From contig NZ_JAENHK010000001.1 in NCBI RefSeq assembly GCF_016595215.1, positions 558,001-622,000 of the forward strand: a DNA stretch of 64,000 nucleotides, read 5' to 3'. A program made the position numbers and the translations under genes. The notes under the pieces were generated by a model, which did no database searches, was not told where the DNA came from, and was given only the letters and a program-made list of their open reading frames with translations. The stretch is from Chryseobacterium paridis. GTDB lineage: Bacteria > Bacteroidota > Bacteroidia > Flavobacteriales > Weeksellaceae. Shown one piece after another: positions 59,621-64,000 of the stretch (position 1 is its first letter; the number at the start of each line of letters is the position of its first letter).

Positions 59621-62206
59621 TTAACCTCCAATCATCTTTTTTATCGAATTCAATTTCATTAGAGCTTCGATAGGTGTTAAAGTATTGATATCTATTTTGG
59701 TAAGCTCTTCTCTAATATTTTCCAAAACTGGATCATCCAACTGAAAGAATGACAACTGCATGTTTTCATCTGTCACTCTTTTAATGCTTTCTGATGAAGT
59801 TCCTTGAGTTCGGCTTGCTTCTAAAGTTTTCAGAATCTCATTCGCTCTATTTACCACTTTTGCTGGCATTCCCGCTAACTTTGCTACATGAATTCCAAAA
59901 CTATGCTCACTTCCACCCGGAACAAGTTTTCTCAGGAATATAATATTTCCTTTGTTCTCCTGAATTGAAACGTGGAAATTTTTAACTCTTTCGAAATTAA
60001 CCGTCATTTCATTCAATTCATGGTAGTGGGTTGCAAATAAAGTTTTAGCTTGACTTGAATGCTGGTGGAGATATTCTGCAATAGCCCATGCTATAGAAAC
60101 CCCATCATATGTTGAAGTTCCTCGACCTATTTCATCCAATAAAATCAAGCTTCTTTCTGAAATATTATTCAAAATGTTTGCAGCTTCATTCATTTCAACC
60201 ATAAAAGTTGATTCCCCCGCTGAAATATTATCTGTTGCTCCTACTCTGGTAAAGATCTTATCTAAAACCCCGATCTCAGCATGTTTGGCCGGAACAAAAC
60301 TTCCAATCTGAGCAAGAAGACATACAATTGCCGTCTGTCTAAGAATGGCAGACTTACCTGCCATGTTTGGCCCGGTAACCATTATAATCTGTTGAGAATC
60401 TTTATCCAGAAATATATCATTAGGAATATATTTTTCTCCTAACGGAAGAGCATTTTCAATAATAGGATGCCTGGCTTCTTTTAGATCAACTACATAACTG
60501 TCATTCAATATCGGCCTTGTATAACTTTCAGAAACAGCAAGTTCAGACAATCCGGCGGCTACATCTAACTGGGCAATTATATTTGAATTTTCCTGTATCT
60601 GATCAATGTAAACCATTGTTTCAGAACATACATTCCTATAAAGCTCATTTTCCAGGACACTTATTTTTTCTTCTGCTCCAAGAATCTGACTCTCATATTC
60701 TTTTAGTTCTTCCGTAATATATCTTTCTGCATTTACCAATGTTTGCTTTCTCAACCAATCACCTGGAACTTTATCCTTATGGGTGTTTCGAACTTCAATA
60801 AAATATCCGAACACATTATTAAAATCAATTTTAAGGCTTGTTATTCCTGTTCTTTCAATTTCCCGTTGACACATCTCGTCCAGGAAGCCTCTTCCTTTAC
60901 TTTGGAGGTTCCTTAGTCTGTCTAATTCTTCTGAAATACCCTCTTTAATAACTTTTCCTTTTGAAATATTCACTGGAAGTTCTTCGTTCAGGCGATTTTG
61001 TAAAAACTTAATAAGTTCATCCAAATCATACAAAGGTTCTATCCAGGCTAACACATCTGCAAACGGATGAAGTAACTCTTTAATTGTATGGATATTAACT
61101 AAACTTTGACGGAGATATCCGATTTCTTTCGGTGATATCTTTTCCGCTGCCAATTTCCCCATTAGACGATCTAAATCAGAAATGGATTTTAGCAATTGTG
61201 AAATTTCATATTTTAAACCATCATTCTCATTTAAGAAGTCGATGAGTGATAATCTTCTTTGAATCTCATTAACTGATTTTAATGGCAGGATAATTCTTCT
61301 TCTTAGCAACCTTCCTCCCATTGGAGTTGCTGTTTTATCAATAATATCCAATAGTGATTTTCCCTGAGGATTACTTGGATAAACAATTTCCAGATTTCTT
61401 AACGTAAAATTATCCATCATCAGGAAATCGTCCTGTGGAATAACTTTGATCTTGGTAAGATGCGCTAATAAGTTGTGATGGGTATCCTCTACCAAATATG
61501 CAAAAATAGCTCCTGCTGCTGTAATCGCCAGTGAAAGAGTTTCTATTCCAAATCCTTTTAAAGAATTCGTTTTAAAATGACTCGTTAATTTTTCATAGGC
61601 AAAATTATATTGAAAAGCCCAATCTTCAAGTTTGAAAGCACTTTTATTCTTTAATTGCTCCGGAATCTGAACACTTCTCTGATAAATAATCTCACTGGGA
61701 TCAAATGTGCTTACAATATGTAGAAGCTTCTCAAGATTTCCTTCGGTTACTAAAAATTCTCCGGTAGAGATATCGACCAATGCCATCCCAAATTTCTCTT
61801 TCTCCTTATGTAGTGAAAGCAGGAAATTATTTTTTTTCGAACTTAATACCTGATCATTAAATGTAACTCCAGGAGTAACCAATTCGGTAACTCCTCTTTT
61901 TACAATTCCCTTCACCATTTTCGGATCTTCCAATTGATCACAAATAGCAACACGAAGTCCTGCCCGAACCAATTTTGGAAGATAAGAATCTACGGAATGG
62001 TGTGGAAATCCTGCCAACTCAATATGACCATCTCCATTTGCTCTCTTGGTAAGAACAATTCCCAGCACCTGAGAGGCACGGATCGCGTCTTGTCCAAAAG
62101 TCTCATAAAAATCTCCGACCCTGAATAATAAAAGAGCATCAGGATATTTTCCCTTGATGGTATTATACTGGATCATTAATGGAGTTTCCTTCTTCGTTTT
62201 TGCCAT
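59621..62206 (-). CDS. mutS: DNA mismatch repair protein MutS
   Basis: This 861-residue protein has the mismatch-contacting motif FYE in LLFRVGDFYETFG. The C-terminal ATPase carries Walker A GPNMAGKSAILRQ, Walker B LILLDEIGRGTSTYDG and the FATHYHEL segment. It binds base mismatches and starts repair. Length and domain order are normal for MutS1. A -7-like box, TAAATTTG on the minus strand (62223-62230), lies 17 nt upstream of the start. Confidence 0.97.
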   Translation of the reverse strand: MAKTKKETPLMIQYNTIKGKYPDALLLFRVGDFYETFGQDAIRASQVLGIVLTKRANGDGHIELAGFPHHSVDSYLPKLVRAGLRVAICDQLEDPKMVKGIVKRGVTELVTPGVTFNDQVLSSKKNNFLLSLHKEKEKFGMALVDISTGEFLVTEGNLEKLLHIVSTFDPSEIIYQRSVQIPEQLKNKSAFKLEDWAFQYNFAYEKLTSHFKTNSLKGFGIETLSLAITAAGAIFAYLVEDTHHNLLAHLTKIKVIPQDDFLMMDNFTLRNLEIVYPSNPQGKSLLDIIDKTATPMGGRLLRRRIILPLKSVNEIQRRLSLIDFLNENDGLKYEISQLLKSISDLDRLMGKLAAEKISPKEIGYLRQSLVNIHTIKELLHPFADVLAWIEPLYDLDELIKFLQNRLNEELPVNISKGKVIKEGISEELDRLRNLQSKGRGFLDEMCQREIERTGITSLKIDFNNVFGYFIEVRNTHKDKVPGDWLRKQTLVNAERYITEELKEYESQILGAEEKISVLENELYRNVCSETMVYIDQIQENSNIIAQLDVAAGLSELAVSESYTRPILNDSYVVDLKEARHPIIENALPLGEKYIPNDIFLDKDSQQIIMVTGPNMAGKSAILRQTAIVCLLAQIGSFVPAKHAEIGVLDKIFTRVGATDNISAGESTFMVEMNEAANILNNISERSLILLDEIGRGTSTYDGVSIAWAIAEYLHQHSSQAKTLFATHYHELNEMTVNFERVKNFHVSIQENKGNIIFLRKLVPGGSEHSFGIHVAKLAGMPAKVVNRANEILKTLEASRTQGTSSESIKRVTDENMQLSFFQLDDPVLENIREELTKIDINTLTPIEALMKLNSIKKMIGG

Positions 62207-62331
62207 AATAAAAAATGAAGGTCAAATTTAGAAAATAATTTCAGGCTTAGAAAATTGTTTCAGGATTAATCTTTTCAATATCCTCTTTACTTGAATTAAT
62301 TTTTTGTCGTATTTTTCGGCAAAATTATGTA

Positions 62332-62862
62332 ATGGATTTTCCAATATTAGAAACTGAAAGGCTAATTTTACGACAACTCACTCCAAATGATGCTAAAGAT
62401 TTATTTGAATATTTTTCTTTAGATATTGTTATGGAATATTATGATCTGGCAACATTTACTCATATTGGAGAAGCTGAGGAAGTGATTACAACATTCAACA
62501 CTGAGTTCGAAAATAAAAAAGGATTCAGATGGGCTATCGAATTGAAAGATGAGAAAAAAGTAATCGGAACATGTGGATATCACAATTGGTTTCATGAACA
62601 CTTTAAATCTGAGATAGGATACGAATTGAATCCAAAATATTGGCAAAAAGCATATATGAAAGAAGCAATACAGCCAATTCTTTCTTTCGGATTTGAAAAG
62701 ATGAATCTCCATAGAATAGAAGCTTTTATTGATCCTGCTAATATTTCCTCGGAAAAACTTTTGTTATCACAAGGCTTCAAGGAAGAGGGAACCATGCGAG
62801 ATTTCTTTTTTGAAAAAGGAAAATTCGTAGATGCTACGATTTTTGGACTTATAAAAAAGTAA
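62332..62862 (+). CDS. GNAT family N-acetyltransferase
   Basis: This 176-residue GNAT of the RimJ/RimL-like group has LETERLILRQLTPNDAKDLFEYF, IGYELNPKYWQKAYMKEAI and NLHRIEAFIDPANISSEKLLLSQGF. The substrate is unknown. It resembles the suf-operon GNAT at 5914 in the opening TERLILR segment. It is divergent from mutS and convergent with the cupin gene. Confidence 0.9.
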   Translation: MDFPILETERLILRQLTPNDAKDLFEYFSLDIVMEYYDLATFTHIGEAEEVITTFNTEFENKKGFRWAIELKDEKKVIGTCGYHNWFHEHFKSEIGYELNPKYWQKAYMKEAIQPILSFGFEKMNLHRIEAFIDPANISSEKLLLSQGFKEEGTMRDFFFEKGKFVDATIFGLIKK

Positions 62863-62884
62863 AGAATCCCAAAAGTGATTTCTG

Positions 62885-63760
62885 TTAGTCTTTTTTTAAA
62901 TGTTTGTCTAATGCTTCTGTGCTTTTTTTGTAAGCCCATTTTTGTTTATAATTTACCCATTTTATTTTAAAAAGTTTTCTGAAAAGCTTATCCGTATACC
63001 TCATAATAAATACATGATATAGCATATTTGCAAAAACTTTTGGTTTATTGGGAAGTGCTCTTAATGACAAAGAAAAGCCCGGCTCGAGATACCTGTTAAA
63101 ATGCCAGAATGCTCCAGGTATAAAAAGTGCATCCCCATGCTCCATAAATATTTCATACCCTTTGGCATATTGCAACGCCGGAAACTTTTTATAATCAGGG
63201 TTTTCGTAATCTACATCATAAATGGTGTGAACAGATAAAGGAACTTTATACAGAAAAGCAGATTGTTCCTGATCGAATAATAAAATTCTCTTTTTCCCTT
63301 CGAAATGGATATGCATAAAATCTCCTAAATCTACATCGTAGTGCATCAGAACATGAGCTTCACTCCCACCGAAAAATAATGTAGGAAGTCTCTTAAAAAA
63401 CTTCATTCCTAGGTCCGGGTAGGTAAAGTTTTTCAATAATTCCGGAAGCCTGTCAGTAATAATGTAGAAAAAGATACGAAGGTCAGAAGGTTTGCTTTTT
63501 ATAGTATCAATATAGTCCTTCATTTTCATATGTGTCACAGGAGCATCTGAGCTTTTGGCTGCGTTTGCCGGTTTATTATCATACAAAGGAACTTCCTGCT
63601 CCCCTGCTTTTTCACGAATATAAGCAAGGTTCCATTGATCAAAAGCATCCCAGCGACTCGCAAAATTTTTGATCAATAAAGGCTTCTTCTTTTTGAAATA
63701 ATCTTTTTGAAAATCTTCTTTACTAATATCGTTGACAACATCTACTTTTTCGAGAATCAT
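62885..63760 (-). CDS. Cupin-like (JmjC-type) protein
   Basis: This 291-residue protein of the cupin_8/JmjC-like fold begins with KDYFKKKKPLLIKNFASRWDAFDQWNLAYIREKAG, typical of the family. The iron-site region MHYDVDLGDFMHIHFEGKKRILLF contains the first His-x-Asp pair; a later His is present in GAFWHFNRYLEPGFSLSL. It is likely a 2-oxoglutarate/Fe(II) oxygenase-type hydroxylase, but the substrate is unknown. The C-terminus is Lys-rich (KSTEALDKHLKKD). Confidence 0.88.
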   Translation of the reverse strand: MILEKVDVVNDISKEDFQKDYFKKKKPLLIKNFASRWDAFDQWNLAYIREKAGEQEVPLYDNKPANAAKSSDAPVTHMKMKDYIDTIKSKPSDLRIFFYIITDRLPELLKNFTYPDLGMKFFKRLPTLFFGGSEAHVLMHYDVDLGDFMHIHFEGKKRILLFDQEQSAFLYKVPLSVHTIYDVDYENPDYKKFPALQYAKGYEIFMEHGDALFIPGAFWHFNRYLEPGFSLSLRALPNKPKVFANMLYHVFIMRYTDKLFRKLFKIKWVNYKQKWAYKKSTEALDKHLKKD

Positions 63761-63870
63761 TTGTTGATTGATTTAATGCGAAATAAAAGTAATGTTTTTT
63801 TGAAATTTAGAAAAATTTTACCATTTACATTTTTTTAATACTAAAATGATTTCCTTGTACTCACAAAAAG

Positions 63871-64000
63871 TCACAATAGAAAATAAACCAGTATAGAAAT
63901 CATTCCTCCCAAAACAATGACAACGCATCCTTTCGGATTTTTTTTAAAACTTTTCTTTCTGCTATATTTATTGACATAATGCCCACTTACCCAAGTTCCA
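63871..64000 (-). CDS. Partial CDS, C-terminus of a membrane-anchored protein
   Basis: The minus strand is open from the window edge to a TGA at 63871-63873. The last 42 residues (GTWVSGHYVNKYSRKK, then a Lys-rich stretch and a hydrophobic helix ending ISILVYFLL) look coding. A basic segment followed by a C-terminal membrane helix suggests a membrane-anchored protein. The identity cannot be told from this fragment. Confidence 0.45.
   Translation of the reverse strand, partial: GTWVSGHYVNKYSRKKSFKKNPKGCVVIVLGGMISILVYFLL

Noticed and set aside
1..64000. tRNA or rRNA genes
   Set aside because: I scanned the intergenic gaps by eye and found no cloverleaf-like segments or ribosomal signatures; no gap was large enough for rRNA. 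A covariance search was not possible.

Overview
The window looks like a chromosomal segment of a Flavobacteriia bacterium, most likely Chryseobacterium or a close Weeksellaceae relative. The evidence is low GC, several type IX secretion (T9SS) sorting domains, paired GLPGLI-family proteins, an S46 dipeptidyl-peptidase, Bacteroidota-type promoters (TTG, about 20 nt, TAnnTTTG), and tandem short peptides of a kind I recall from Chryseobacterium. Species is inference. I see no rRNA, tRNA, CRISPR array or insertion sequence.

Region by region. 1-3.9 kb holds the end of an LTA-synthase/sulfatase-type membrane enzyme, a YpfJ-type zinc metallopeptidase and two GLPGLI secreted proteins. 4.0-8.6 kb is a SUF iron-sulfur operon (sufA-like, sufB, a GNAT acetyltransferase, sufC, sufD) with a clear promoter and terminator but no sufS. 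8.7-21.6 kb is mostly housekeeping and membrane functions: DUF3078 protein, rhomboid protease, DprA, glutamate dehydrogenase, a Kir-type K+ channel, truncated haemoglobin, Ca2+/H+ and cation/H+ antiporters, AlkD-like repair protein and HflX. 21.9-31.6 kb carries an LLM flavin oxidoreductase, then a LytTR regulator beside a cassette of three secreted proteins, then a META protein, an S46 peptidase and a CPBP protease.

31.6-34.0 kb is a small AT-rich island of poorly conserved genes: lipoprotein, overlapping membrane protein, short ORF, phage-like HTH regulator and a DUF6876-like protein. The divergent regulatory region holds a perfect dyad on a -7 box. 34-45.9 kb has ComM, a T9SS protein, an ECF sigma factor with a coupled anti-sigma/beta-barrel fusion, a DUF4840 lipoprotein, MDR oxidoreductase, CsaA-type protein, 3'-5' exonuclease, a SUF-associated DUF59 protein, sulfurtransferase, HMG-CoA lyase and peptidase T. 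46-53 kb has a large lipoprotein, an orphan cysteine-rich peptide, a beta-barrel protein, a LytS/LytTR pair, ThiL and a thioesterase. 53-58 kb has a flavoprotein, several small membrane or lipoproteins, and two thioredoxin-fold proteins.

The most notable feature lies at 58.2-59.6 kb. Five consecutive genes too short for ordinary gene calling encode 52-54-residue peptides. They share a double-glycine leader of class II bacteriocin type and have cysteine-rich cores with a Cys-Cys pair at or near the C-terminus. They are divergent from the two exported thioredoxin-fold genes, across a perfect 18-bp palindrome. MutS, a second GNAT protein, a cupin_8 protein and the end of one further gene close the window.
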